A DNA stretch of 64,000 nt from Clavibacter californiensis (GTDB lineage: Bacteria; Actinomycetota; Actinomycetes; Actinomycetales; Microbacteriaceae). The stretch spans positions 1,674,001-1,738,000 of the forward strand of contig NZ_CP040792.1 of assembly GCF_021952865.1 (NCBI RefSeq), in the 5' to 3' direction. The position numbers and the translations under genes were made by a program. Shown here piece after piece: positions 12,380 to 19,826 of this stretch; position 1 is the stretch's first letter; the number at the start of each line of letters is the position of its first letter. The notes under the pieces are model-generated. The model was not told the DNA's origin. It was given only the letters and a program-made list of their open reading frames with translations, and made no database searches.

Positions 12380-12942
12380 GCGAGCACCGGCCACCGCCGC
12401 GGCGTCCGGTCGTCGGTCGCGAGGAGCCCCGCGAGCCAGTCGTCCTCTCGTCCGTCGCGGCCCAGCGCACCGAGTCGCGCGATCCCCTCGAAGCGGAAGC
12501 CGAGCGCGTGGGCGACGGCGGCGGATCCGGCGTTCCCGGCGTATGCGCGCCAGCCGATGCGCGCGAGCCCGAGACCCGCGGACGCGTCGAAGCCGTGGTC
12601 GACCATGGCGCCGGCGGCCTCGCGCATTATCCCGCGGCCGCGCGCGCCCGGCGCCAGCCAGTACCCGATCTCGGCCGCGCCGTCCGCGACGGCGTGCAGT
12701 CCCATGGTGCCCATGAGCGCGTCGCCATAGACGACGGCCCAGGTCAGGCGGTCGCCCGAGGCCCAGCCGTCGGCGCAGAAGCCGGAGACGTAGGAGACCG
12801 CGTCGTCCCGCGAGTACGGCACGGGGACCGGCACATACCGCTGGATCGCCGGGTCCTGGCACGCGGCCGTGATCGCGTCGACGTCGTCGACCACGGTCGG
12901 GCGGAGCGTGAGGCGCGCGGTGCGGAGGGTGACGGGATCCAT
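12376..12942 (-). CDS. GNAT family N-acetyltransferase (RimJ/RimL-like)
   Basis: 188 residues. The start LRTARLTLRPTVVDDVDAI is the standard beginning of the RimJ/RimL acetyltransferase_3 group. The acetyl-CoA loop is GYWLAPGARGRGIMREA, and NAGSAAVAHALGFRFEG is the conserved final part. It transfers acetyl groups to an amine substrate that cannot be read from the sequence. The ATG at 12942 lies six bases after TAGCGT (leaderless). The truncated hydrolase gene directly downstream overlaps its stop codon, so the pair was once one operon. Confidence 0.85.
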   Translation of the reverse strand: MDPVTLRTARLTLRPTVVDDVDAITAACQDPAIQRYVPVPVPYSRDDAVSYVSGFCADGWASGDRLTWAVVYGDALMGTMGLHAVADGAAEIGYWLAPGARGRGIMREAAGAMVDHGFDASAGLGLARIGWRAYAGNAGSAAVAHALGFRFEGIARLGALGRDGREDDWLAGLLATDDRTPRRWPVLA

Positions 12943-12948
12943 CGGGCC

Positions 12949-12954
12949 ACGCTA
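12949..12954 (-). promoter_or_regulatory. leaderless -10 of the GNAT gene
   Basis: TAGCGT on the minus strand, six bases before the ATG. Confidence 0.5.
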
Positions 12955-12996
12955 TCGGCCGCGCTCCGGCGGGCAGGGCGCGATGACGGACGGACG

Positions 12997-13040
12997 CGAC
13001 GACGGCCCGCCGCCTCCGGAGAGGCAACGGGCCGTCGTCG
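12997..13040 (-). terminator. terminator hairpin after the DEAD-box helicase gene
   Basis: 13-bp perfect stem (12997-13009 with 13028-13040) and an 18-base loop that itself contains a small GCCTC/GAGGC hairpin; it lies 13 bases past the helicase stop codon. Confidence 0.6.
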
Positions 13041-13053
13041 GGCGATCAGCGGA

Positions 13054-14814
13054 TCAGTCGCGCGGCTTCCGCCCGCGACGCTCCGGGGCCGCACCGCGCT
13101 CGGCGGCGCGAGGGCCGCCGCGGTCGGGGCGGATGTCGATCGGGCGGCCATTGATGACCGTGCTCGCGAGCCTGTCGATCCGGTCCTGCGGCAGCCCGGC
13201 CGGCAGCTCGACGAGCGAGAAGTCGGGGCGGATGTCGATGTGGCCGAAGTCCTCGCGGCTGAAGCCGCCCTCGTTGGCGAGCGCGCCGACGATCTGGCGC
13301 GGCTCCACGCGGTGGCGGCGCCCGACGTCGATGCGGTACGTCGCCATGTTGCCGCTGCCGCGCGCGGGACGGGCGCGACGCTCACCGCGGTCGTCGCCGT
13401 CGCGGCCCGGGCGGTCGTCGCGGCGCTCGCGCTCCACGCGCGGCGGGCGGAGGTCGTCGGCCGAGAGGAGGAGCGGGGTGTCGCCCTGCGCCACGATGGC
13501 GAGGGCGGCGGCCACGTCGGACTCGACGACGTCGTGGTGGTTCACGTAGTGGCCCACGATGTCGCGGAACGCGTCGAGGCGCTCGCGGTCGGCGAGGGCC
13601 GCGGTGATCGCGTCGTCGAAGCGGGAGAGGCGCGTCACGTTCACGTCCTCGGCGCTCGGCATGCGCATCTCGGTGAGCGGCTGGCGCGTGGCCTTCTCGA
13701 TGGCGGTGAGGAGGCGGCGCTCGCGCGGCGTGACGAAGCTGATCGCCGCGCCGCTGCGTCCGGCCCGGCCCGTGCGGCCGATGCGGTGGACGTACGACTC
13801 GGTGTCGATGGGGATGTCGTAGTTGACGACGTGGCTGATCCGGTCGACGTCGAGCCCACGCGCCGCGACGTCGGTGGCCACGAGGATGTCGAGCTTGCCG
13901 TTCTTGAGCTGCTCGACCGTGCGCTCGCGCTGCGCCTGCGCGACGTCGCCCGAGATGGCGGCTGCCGCGTAGCCGCGGGCCCGGAGCTTCTCGGCGAGCG
14001 TCTCCGTCTCGTTCTTGGTGCGGACGAACACGATCATGCCCTCGAAGTTCTCCGTCTCGAGGATGCGCGTGAGGGCGTCGACCTTCTGCGGGTACGACAC
14101 CATCAGGTACCGCTGCGTGGTGTTCGCCGAGGTCGTGGTCTTGTTCTTGACCGTGATCTCCTCGGGGTCCTGCAGGTACTTGCCCGAGATGCGGCGGATC
14201 TGCGCGGGCATCGTCGCCGAGAAGAGCGCGATCTGCTTCGACTTCGGGGTGTCCGCGAGGATCGTCTCCACGTCCTCCGCGAAGCCCATCTTGAGCATCT
14301 CGTCGGCCTCGTCGAGCACGAGGAACTTCAGCTGCGAGAGGTCGAGGGTGCCCTTGTCGAGGTGGTCCATGATCCGGCCGGGGGTGCCGACGACCACGTG
14401 CACGCCGCGACGGAGCGCCGACAGCTGCACGCCGTAGCCCTGGCCGCCGTAGACCGGCAGCACGTGCACGCCGCGCATGCCGGACGCATAGCGCTCGAAC
14501 GCCTCGCACACCTGGAGCGCGAGCTCGCGGGTGGGCGCGAGCACGAGGGCCTGCGGGGTCTTCTGGGACACGTCGAGGTTGGAGAGGATCGGCAGCGCGA
14601 ACGCGGCCGTCTTGCCGGTGCCGGTCTGGGCGACGCCGAGGACGTCGCGGCCGGAGAGGAGGGAGGGGATCGTGGCCGCCTGGATCGCGGAGGGCGTCTC
14701 GTAGCCCACCTCCTTGAGTGCCTTGAGCACCTGGTCGGAGAGACCGAGGTCGCTGAAGGTCGTGCGGGGGGCGGCGTCCGCGTCGGGGGTGGATGCGGTG
14801 TCGTCAGTGCTCAT
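13054..14814 (-). CDS. DEAD-box ATP-dependent RNA helicase (DeaD/CsdA-like)
   Basis: 586 residues with all DEAD-box motifs in order: Q motif region (FSDLGLSDQVLKALKEVGYETPSAIQ), Walker A AQTGTGKT (residues 62-69), PTREL, TPGRI, DEAD, SAT, then in RecA domain 2 VFVRTK, ATDVAARGLD and HRIGRTGRAG. After a basic Arg/Asp-rich linker (about 430-475) comes a DbpA/CsdA-type RNA-binding domain (YRIDVGRRHRVEPRQIVGALANEGG) and an Arg/Pro tail. It unwinds structured RNA in ribosome assembly, cold adaptation or mRNA turnover. TACCGT lies six bases before the ATG (leaderless). Confidence 0.95.
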   Translation of the reverse strand: MSTDDTASTPDADAAPRTTFSDLGLSDQVLKALKEVGYETPSAIQAATIPSLLSGRDVLGVAQTGTGKTAAFALPILSNLDVSQKTPQALVLAPTRELALQVCEAFERYASGMRGVHVLPVYGGQGYGVQLSALRRGVHVVVGTPGRIMDHLDKGTLDLSQLKFLVLDEADEMLKMGFAEDVETILADTPKSKQIALFSATMPAQIRRISGKYLQDPEEITVKNKTTTSANTTQRYLMVSYPQKVDALTRILETENFEGMIVFVRTKNETETLAEKLRARGYAAAAISGDVAQAQRERTVEQLKNGKLDILVATDVAARGLDVDRISHVVNYDIPIDTESYVHRIGRTGRAGRSGAAISFVTPRERRLLTAIEKATRQPLTEMRMPSAEDVNVTRLSRFDDAITAALADRERLDAFRDIVGHYVNHHDVVESDVAAALAIVAQGDTPLLLSADDLRPPRVERERRDDRPGRDGDDRGERRARPARGSGNMATYRIDVGRRHRVEPRQIVGALANEGGFSREDFGHIDIRPDFSLVELPAGLPQDRIDRLASTVINGRPIDIRPDRGGPRAAERGAAPERRGRKPRD

Positions 14815-14820
14815 GCCTCA

Positions 14821-14826
14821 ACGGTA
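14821..14826 (-). promoter_or_regulatory. leaderless -10 of the helicase gene
   Basis: TACCGT on the minus strand, six bases before the ATG at 14814. Confidence 0.5.
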
Positions 14827-14881
14827 GGGGGTCGGGGGCGTCCCGGGCCCCGCGCCGGGCGGGATCCCGCGAGGATGAGGG

Positions 14882-15655
14882 GTGCCCTTCACCGTCAGCC
14901 ATGCCGTCGTCGCCCTCCCCGCCGTGCGCGGGCCGCTCCCGGCGGCGGCCGTGGCGGCGGGCGCGATGGCCCCCGACGTGCCGCTGTTCCTCGGCGGCGG
15001 CCTCTCCTACGCCGACACGCACGCGTTCCCGAGCCTGCTCGTGACGGCGCTCCCCGCGGGCGCGGTGCTGCTGGTGGTCTGGTCGGTCCTGCTGCGGCCG
15101 GCCGCGGGGATCCTCCTGCCCTCGGTGGTCGCGTCGCGCGTGCCCGCGTCCTGGTCGCACCGGTCGCGGCCCACCGTGCGCGGCGCGCTCCTGGCCCTCG
15201 TGGCGCTGCTCCTCGGGGTGCTCACGCACGTGGCATGGGACGCGTTCACGCACGCGGGCCGGCTCGGGACCGAGCTGCTGCCCGCGCTGGCGGAGCCGTG
15301 GGGTCCGCTGCCCGGGTACCGGTGGATCCAGTACGCCTCCTCCGTGGGCGGGCTGATCGTGCTGCTCGTCGCGGGGATCCTCGGGCTGCGCCATGCCGAG
15401 CCGCGCCCGGTGCCGCGCAGGCACGGGGGACGGGTGCTGCGGATCTCCCTGGCTGCGGCCGTCGTCGCCATCGCGGCCGCCGTGGTGCTCGTGCCGGTCG
15501 CGGCGGACGGCGTGCCGCGGGACGTGGGGGCGCTCCGGGACCTCGTCTACGACGCCATCACCCGGGGCGGAGCGGCGGTCGCCCTGGCCGTGCTGCTGGC
15601 GGCGCTCATCGCCACGGGGATCCGCGGGGCCGCTCCGTCCCGCCCTCCCGCCTGA
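14882..15655 (+). CDS. DUF4184 family membrane protein
   Basis: 257 residues, GTG start. The N-terminus MPFTVSHAVVALPAVRGPLPAAAVAAGAMAPDVPLF is the DUF4184 signature, and H/D motifs in LLGVLTHVAWDAFTHAG follow, resembling metal-dependent membrane hydrolases of the YdjM type. There are six or seven hydrophobic helices. Function is unknown. It diverges from the helicase gene 67 bases away. A pseudogene of the DUF1801 family follows 12 bases downstream and may once have been co-transcribed with it. Confidence 0.85.
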   Translation: MPFTVSHAVVALPAVRGPLPAAAVAAGAMAPDVPLFLGGGLSYADTHAFPSLLVTALPAGAVLLVVWSVLLRPAAGILLPSVVASRVPASWSHRSRPTVRGALLALVALLLGVLTHVAWDAFTHAGRLGTELLPALAEPWGPLPGYRWIQYASSVGGLIVLLVAGILGLRHAEPRPVPRRHGGRVLRISLAAAVVAIAAAVVLVPVAADGVPRDVGALRDLVYDAITRGGAAVALAVLLAALIATGIRGAAPSRPPA

Positions 15656-15667
15656 CGCGATCGACGC

Positions 15668-15829
15668 ATGGCGGGACCGAGCACCCGACCGACCGGCGCG
15701 AGCGTGCCGGAACTCCTCGACGCCGTCGTCCCGGCCGTGCGGCGGGCGGACGGCCCGCGCCTCGCTCCGCTGTTCCGTGATGTGACGGGGGCGGATGCCG
15801 TGATGTGGGGTCCGTCCATAGTCGGGTAC
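15668..15829 (+). pseudogene. DUF1801-like gene, 5' half only
   Basis: From ATG 15668, 54 codons read as a DUF1801/YdhG-like start (STRPTGASVPELLDAVVPAVRRADG ... VMWGPSIVGY). Homologues continue from WGPSIVGYG into a second half of similar length that is absent. After 15829 the frame stays open but runs antisense through another coding sequence, giving a Cys/Ser/Arg-rich product that is clearly not native. DUF1801 proteins are small and of unclear role ('iron chaperone' annotation). Confidence 0.65.
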
Positions 15830-15830
15830 G

Positions 15831-16131
15831 TGACCTGCGGGTGCGTCTCCCCGTCGGATCCGCGGCGCACGGGGCAGTGGCCCCGCACCGGATTCTCGCC
15901 GCGGAAGAGGTGGTCCTCGATCCAGCGGTCCTGCCGGGTCCAGGAGCCGTGCGCGGTGACCCAGCGCTGGAGCGAGGCGTCGAGCTGCAGCAGCGCGGAC
16001 GCCGTGAGGAGTCCGGACGCGACGAGGCGCCAGCCGCCGGGGATCCGCGCGCGGGGCGGCGCGGGGCGCGCGCCGCTGGGCGGGATGGCCGACGGTGGAT
16101 CCGCGACGACCGGGTGATCGAGGTGCGTCAT
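15831..16131 (-). pseudogene. unidentified gene, 5' part only, truncated at the same junction
   Basis: Reading leftward from ATG 16131 there are about 100 codons: a Pro-rich cytosolic N-terminus, then RLVASGLLTASALLQLDASLQRWV (one membrane segment) and HGSWTRQDRWIEDHLF. At about 15831 the frame runs into the antisense of the DUF1801 remnant, so its true C-terminus is missing. Codon usage is backbone-like. I do not recognise the family; small actinobacterial membrane proteins have this form. A genuine 194-residue chimeric product cannot be excluded. Confidence 0.5.
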
Positions 16132-16247
16132 GCCCCAGGACTACCGCAGCGCCGGGCCGCGCGGGCGAACGGCGGGCGATCTTCTTCCCCACTCGGTGAA
16201 TTCGCGGTGGTGCAGCGGCGCGGTGTCGCGGCGCTCGCGGCATGGAG

Positions 16248-17117
16248 TCAGCGCGGCCGATGACCCACGTACGCCGTGCGGGTGCCGCGGAGGCCGAGGC
16301 CCGGGATCCTCGCCAGGGCGTGCGGGCCGTCGTCGTCGAGGAGCGCGTCGAGGGCGGCGCGGTCGTCGGCATCGAGGCGGTCGGCCGACCGGTCGCGGAC
16401 GCGGGTCAGCCACGCGCGTGCGTAGGGGAGGGTCGCGGCGGCGGCGATCGGATCCGCGGGGTCGGGATCGATGGGGAACGCGCGCGTCGCGACGTCGACG
16501 AGGCCCGCATCGCGCAGCCACGGCGCCCAGTCCGGATGCGACGGACCGCCCGTGCCGCCGTGCGTGACAGCGTCGTCGAGGCGGTCGGCGAGGCCAGCGC
16601 GGCCGAGCGCGGGATCGAGGCGGTCGGGCAGGAAGCGCGGCGGGCCGTCCATCTCGACGACGGCGAGGATCCCGCCCGGCGCGAGGCCGTCGTGGACGCG
16701 CGCGAGCAGCCGCGCCGGGTCGGCGACCTCGTGCAGCATGAGCGACGCCCACACCAGGTCGGCGGGCGGCAGCGCGGGCCAGCCCGCGTCGAGGTCGGCG
16801 TGGACGGTGCTGATCCGGTCGGCGAGCCCGTCGACGACGGCGCGCTCGGCGACCCGGTCGAGCATGGCGGCGCTCGCGTCGACGGCGTGCACCTCGGCCC
16901 GGTCGAAGCGGCGCGCGAGCGCGATCGTGCCGGTGCCCGTCCCCGCGCCGAGGTCGACGACCACGCGGCCGGCGGTGTCGCGCCCGAGGCGGCGGACCCA
17001 GGCGGTGAGCTCGCGCTGGTGGCCGTGCAGGATCCGGGCGTCGAGGTCGAGCATGCGGGCGAGCGAGGGGTCGGCGGATCCGTGCCCGGAGGCATGGTGC
17101 GAGTGCGGGTGGGTCAT
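16248..17117 (-). CDS. class I SAM-dependent methyltransferase
   Basis: 289 residues. A His-rich N-terminus (HPHSHHASGHG) precedes a methyltransferase domain: motif I VVVDLGAGTGTGTIALARRF, acidic end of strand 2 VHAVDAS, motif II-like DLVWASLMLHEVADPARLL, and GGILAVVEMDG. The substrate is unknown. It diverges from the XRE-cupin regulator with 47 bases between start codons, so that regulator probably controls it. The ATG at 17117 is preferred over codons further upstream because those would run through the divergent promoter. Confidence 0.88.
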   Translation of the reverse strand: MTHPHSHHASGHGSADPSLARMLDLDARILHGHQRELTAWVRRLGRDTAGRVVVDLGAGTGTGTIALARRFDRAEVHAVDASAAMLDRVAERAVVDGLADRISTVHADLDAGWPALPPADLVWASLMLHEVADPARLLARVHDGLAPGGILAVVEMDGPPRFLPDRLDPALGRAGLADRLDDAVTHGGTGGPSHPDWAPWLRDAGLVDVATRAFPIDPDPADPIAAAATLPYARAWLTRVRDRSADRLDADDRAALDALLDDDGPHALARIPGLGLRGTRTAYVGHRPR

Positions 17118-17151
17118 GGATCCAGGCTGGCGCACTCCTGCCGCACGCGCA

Positions 17152-17157
17152 TACGAT
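17152..17157 (+). promoter_or_regulatory. leaderless -10 of the XRE-cupin regulator gene
   Basis: TACGAT, seven bases before the ATG at 17165. Confidence 0.5.
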
Positions 17158-17164
17158 CTTGCCC

Positions 17165-17785
17165 ATGACGCAAGAGCCTGACCTCGACGCCCTCGTCCGA
17201 CAGCGCATCCGCAGCCTCCGCGAGGCCCGCGGCTGGTCGCTCGACGTGCTCGCCGCGCGGTGCTTCCTCAGCCCGTCGACGCTCAGTCGCATCGAGACCG
17301 GTCACCGGCGCATCGCGCTCGACCAGCTCGTGCCGATCGCGCGGGCCCTCGAGACGTCGCTCGACGCGCTCATCGAGTCGGGCGACGACGCCGACGTCGT
17401 GATCCGCGCGCAGGAGGACGCGCAGGCGGGCCGCACGACGTGGATCCTCTCGCGCGGCGGGGGCAGCGGATCCGGCCCGTTCGTCGCGAAGATGCGCATG
17501 ACTCCGACGCGGCCCGTCCCGGTCGACCAGCTCGGGGTGCACCCCGGACGGGACTGGTTCACGGTGCTCTCGGGCACGGCCAGGCTCCAGCTGGGGGAGC
17601 GGACGATCCTCGTGGAGGCGGGCGACGCAGCCGAGTTCTCGACCATGGTGCCGCACGCCATCGGCGCGCACCGGGGCGTCGTCGAAATCCTGACGATCCT
17701 CGACCGCGACGGGCAGCGGGCGCACCTGCGGGCGACGGGGACGAGTGCCGCCGCTCACGCGGGGGACGACCCGGCGGCGGGCTAG
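17165..17785 (+). CDS. XRE family transcriptional regulator with cupin sensor domain
   Basis: 206 residues. Residues 8-65 are an XRE helix-turn-helix (RSLREARGWSLDVLAARCFLSPSTLSRIETGHRRIALDQLVPIARAL). Residues about 110-185 are a small cupin barrel (HPGRDWFTVLSGTARLQLGERTILVEAGDAAEFSTMVPHAIGAH) that could bind a small ligand or metal. These HTH-cupin proteins usually regulate a neighbouring gene, here the divergent methyltransferase. The ATG at 17165 is supported by the -10 seven bases upstream. It overlaps the convergent DUF2510 gene by four bases. Confidence 0.9.
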   Translation: MTQEPDLDALVRQRIRSLREARGWSLDVLAARCFLSPSTLSRIETGHRRIALDQLVPIARALETSLDALIESGDDADVVIRAQEDAQAGRTTWILSRGGGSGSGPFVAKMRMTPTRPVPVDQLGVHPGRDWFTVLSGTARLQLGERTILVEAGDAAEFSTMVPHAIGAHRGVVEILTILDRDGQRAHLRATGTSAAAHAGDDPAAG

Positions 17786-19269
17786 CCCTCGGCCGGCGGC
17801 GTCTCGGGCACGGGCTCGACCGGCGTCTCGGGCTCCGGCGGAGCGGGCGGCGTCGTCGGCTCCGGGCTCTCGACCGGGGGCTCGGGCGACGGCTCGGGAT
17901 CCACGGGCGCGGGCGTGGTCGGTTCGGGCGTGGGCACCGTGGGCGGGTCCGTCGTCGGCTGGGGCTCGGGGTCCGTCGGCGTCGTCGGGTCCGGGTTCGA
18001 CGGCGAGCCGCCGCCGGTGCCGGGGTCCGACGGCGTCCCGGGATCCGTGCTGCCGCCGCCGCCGCTGTTGCCGCCGCCGGTGCCCGGATTGAACGTCCCC
18101 GTGCCCGGCCGCGTGCCGGGACGCGACGGGATGTTCGGCGCCTTCGGCACGACGGGGACCGCGATGCGCTCGGGGGCCGCGGTGGCGAGCGTGAGGGTCA
18201 CGACCGTGCCGGGCGCGACGCGCGTGCCGGCCGCCGGGTCCTGGCTCGCGACGATGCCGACGTCCTGGCGCACGAACCCGCCGCCGCCCGCGCCCGCGAA
18301 GGCGATGCCGAAGCCGGACGCGGCGAGCGTGTCGCCGGCGTCGGCCCCCGTCATGCGGGTCACGTCGACCATCTCGACCAGGCCGTCCGCGGAGATCGGG
18401 AGCGGGTTGGCGGGGTCCGTCGCATCCGGCACCGGGCGGGAGTCGGAGATCTCGATGGTGTCGGGATCGGCGACGTCGTCGCTCGGCGTCGGGAGCGTGG
18501 CGGCGACCGCGCCGCTCGCGATGAGGACGAGCGCGAGGCCGGCCGCGACGCCGCCGGTGGCGCGCGTGCGGACGCCGGGGATCCAGGCGGCGCCGTCACG
18601 GAGCAGCGGGATGAGCCCCGCGACGAGGGCCACGACGCCGAGCGCGATGAGGAGTCCGGGGATGCCGGCGATGACGGCGGCCGCGACCACGAGCACCGCG
18701 GCGACCGCGAGAGCGGCCCACGGCCAGGTGCTGCGGCCGCGCAGGGCTGGGGCGGTGCCCGCGGAGCGCGGGGTCGGGGCGGACGCGGCGCTCGTGGCCG
18801 GTCGGGGCGGCGCGAAGCTGCCGGCCACGGAGGAGGTGCGCGGGGCGGGGGCGCCGACGGGCGCACCGGTCGGCGGGGCCACGGGCAGACCGGCGGGAGG
18901 GCCGAAGCGGGCACCGGTCGGCGGTGCCATGGGGTACCCCGCGGGCGGCGCGACGGGCGCACCCGTGGGCGGCGCGAGCGGAGCGCCTGCGGGCCCGGCG
19001 TCCACCGAGGCGTCGACGGTGGATCCGACGGGTGGTGCGATCGGCGCGGACCCGGGCGCGTAGCCCTCGGGCAGCGGCGACTCGGTGATCAGCTTGGGCT
19101 CGGGCGTCGATGACGCGCGGCCCGGGAACACGCGACGGCCGGAGACGAGCTCCGTCCAGCGGGCGCCGTCCCAGTAGCGCTGGTTGCCCTCGCCGTCGCC
19201 GAACCAGCCGGGCTCGTCGGACGACGGTGTGACCGACGTCGGGGAGGCGGGCGGCGGGGTCGACGACAT
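17782..19269 (-). CDS. DUF2510/PASTA membrane protein with Pro-rich regions
   Basis: 495 residues. Residues about 20-43 are a DUF2510 module (PGWFGDGEGNQRYWDGARW). A Pro/Ala/Gly repeat region follows (APPTGAPVAPPAGYP type, about 70-155), two adjacent membrane helices (about 178-217), a further one (about 238-258), then a PASTA-like domain (VDVTRMTGADAGDTLAASGF...VASQDPAAGTRVAPGTVVTLTLA). The end is a long Gly/Pro/Thr/Glu tail, probably extracellular and wall-spanning. PASTA domains bind peptidoglycan or muropeptides, so a cell-envelope role is inferred. A -10 (TAACCT) and a GAGGAG site lie upstream of the ATG. Confidence 0.85.
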   Translation of the reverse strand: MSSTPPPASPTSVTPSSDEPGWFGDGEGNQRYWDGARWTELVSGRRVFPGRASSTPEPKLITESPLPEGYAPGSAPIAPPVGSTVDASVDAGPAGAPLAPPTGAPVAPPAGYPMAPPTGARFGPPAGLPVAPPTGAPVGAPAPRTSSVAGSFAPPRPATSAASAPTPRSAGTAPALRGRSTWPWAALAVAAVLVVAAAVIAGIPGLLIALGVVALVAGLIPLLRDGAAWIPGVRTRATGGVAAGLALVLIASGAVAATLPTPSDDVADPDTIEISDSRPVPDATDPANPLPISADGLVEMVDVTRMTGADAGDTLAASGFGIAFAGAGGGGFVRQDVGIVASQDPAAGTRVAPGTVVTLTLATAAPERIAVPVVPKAPNIPSRPGTRPGTGTFNPGTGGGNSGGGGSTDPGTPSDPGTGGGSPSNPDPTTPTDPEPQPTTDPPTVPTPEPTTPAPVDPEPSPEPPVESPEPTTPPAPPEPETPVEPVPETPPAEG

Positions 19270-19305
19270 GGTGCTCCTCAGCTGGAGAAAAGGTCTCCTC
19301 CGCTC

Positions 19306-19311
19306 AGGTTA
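19306..19311 (-). promoter_or_regulatory. -10 of the DUF2510/PASTA gene
   Basis: TAACCT on the minus strand, 36 bases before the ATG, leaving room for the GAGGAG ribosome-binding site. Confidence 0.4.
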
Positions 19312-19427
19312 GGCGGCGGGTGGGGCGACCGTGAAGCCCCGGGATGCGAGTCGGATGTCCCCGGCACCCCCAGTCAGGGGCGTCCGGTGCCCCGCGGCGA
19401 GCCCGCCGGTGGCCGAGCCGGTCCCGA

Positions 19428-19467
19428 GCGGGAGCCCGCCGACGAGGCCGCGTCGGCGGGCTCCCGC
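19428..19467 (-). terminator. terminator of the nirB-cobA-nnaR unit
   Basis: Perfect 17-bp stem (19428-19444 with 19451-19467), six-base loop AGGCCG, 27 bases past the stop codon of the small gene at 19494. Confidence 0.7.
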
Positions 19468-19493
19468 AGGCGCGCTCCGGCCTGCGGCACCGC

Positions 19494-19685
19494 TCAGGCG
19501 GCGGTTGCGGCGGTCGCGGCGGCCTGCGGCGCGAGGTCGACCTCGAGGCTGGTCGTGCCCAGGTGGAGGAAGGCGCCGGAGCCGGAGAACGCGATGCAGG
19601 CGGGATCCCCGGGGCGCGGTGCGAGGGCGACGGGAGCCGCGGCGCGCGCGGTGGGGGCGGGGGCGGGGGCGACGGACACGGGCAC
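19494..19685 (-). CDS. small protein of unknown function at the end of the nitrite operon
   Basis: 63 residues from a GTG that has GGAGG five bases upstream, a clear ribosome-binding site and the main reason to accept this gene. The N-terminus is Ala/Pro-rich; the middle DPACIAFSGSGAFLHLGTTSLEVDLAPQ looks like a small beta-structured unit with a single Cys. No family is recognised. It lies 141 bases after nnaR on the same strand and a 17-bp terminator hairpin follows, so it is probably the last gene of the nirB unit. The reading frame continues upstream without a better start. Confidence 0.55.
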   Translation of the reverse strand: MPVSVAPAPAPTARAAAPVALAPRPGDPACIAFSGSGAFLHLGTTSLEVDLAPQAAATAATAA

Positions 19686-19826
19686 GGGATCCTCCAGATC
19701 GACCGCCCGGGCGGGCGGTGACCCCAGGTTCGCGGACCGGGCACCGCGGCGCGTCATCCGCGCGGCCCCCGCGCCTCGTCCGCGGGGTGGAGACCCGACT
19801 GGCCGCCGCGCGGCCGCCCGCCCCGC

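Noticed and set aside
15547-16131. 194-residue minus-strand frame as one intact gene
   Set aside because: Its second half is exactly antisense to the DUF1801-like remnant and has non-native composition; treated as a truncated gene.
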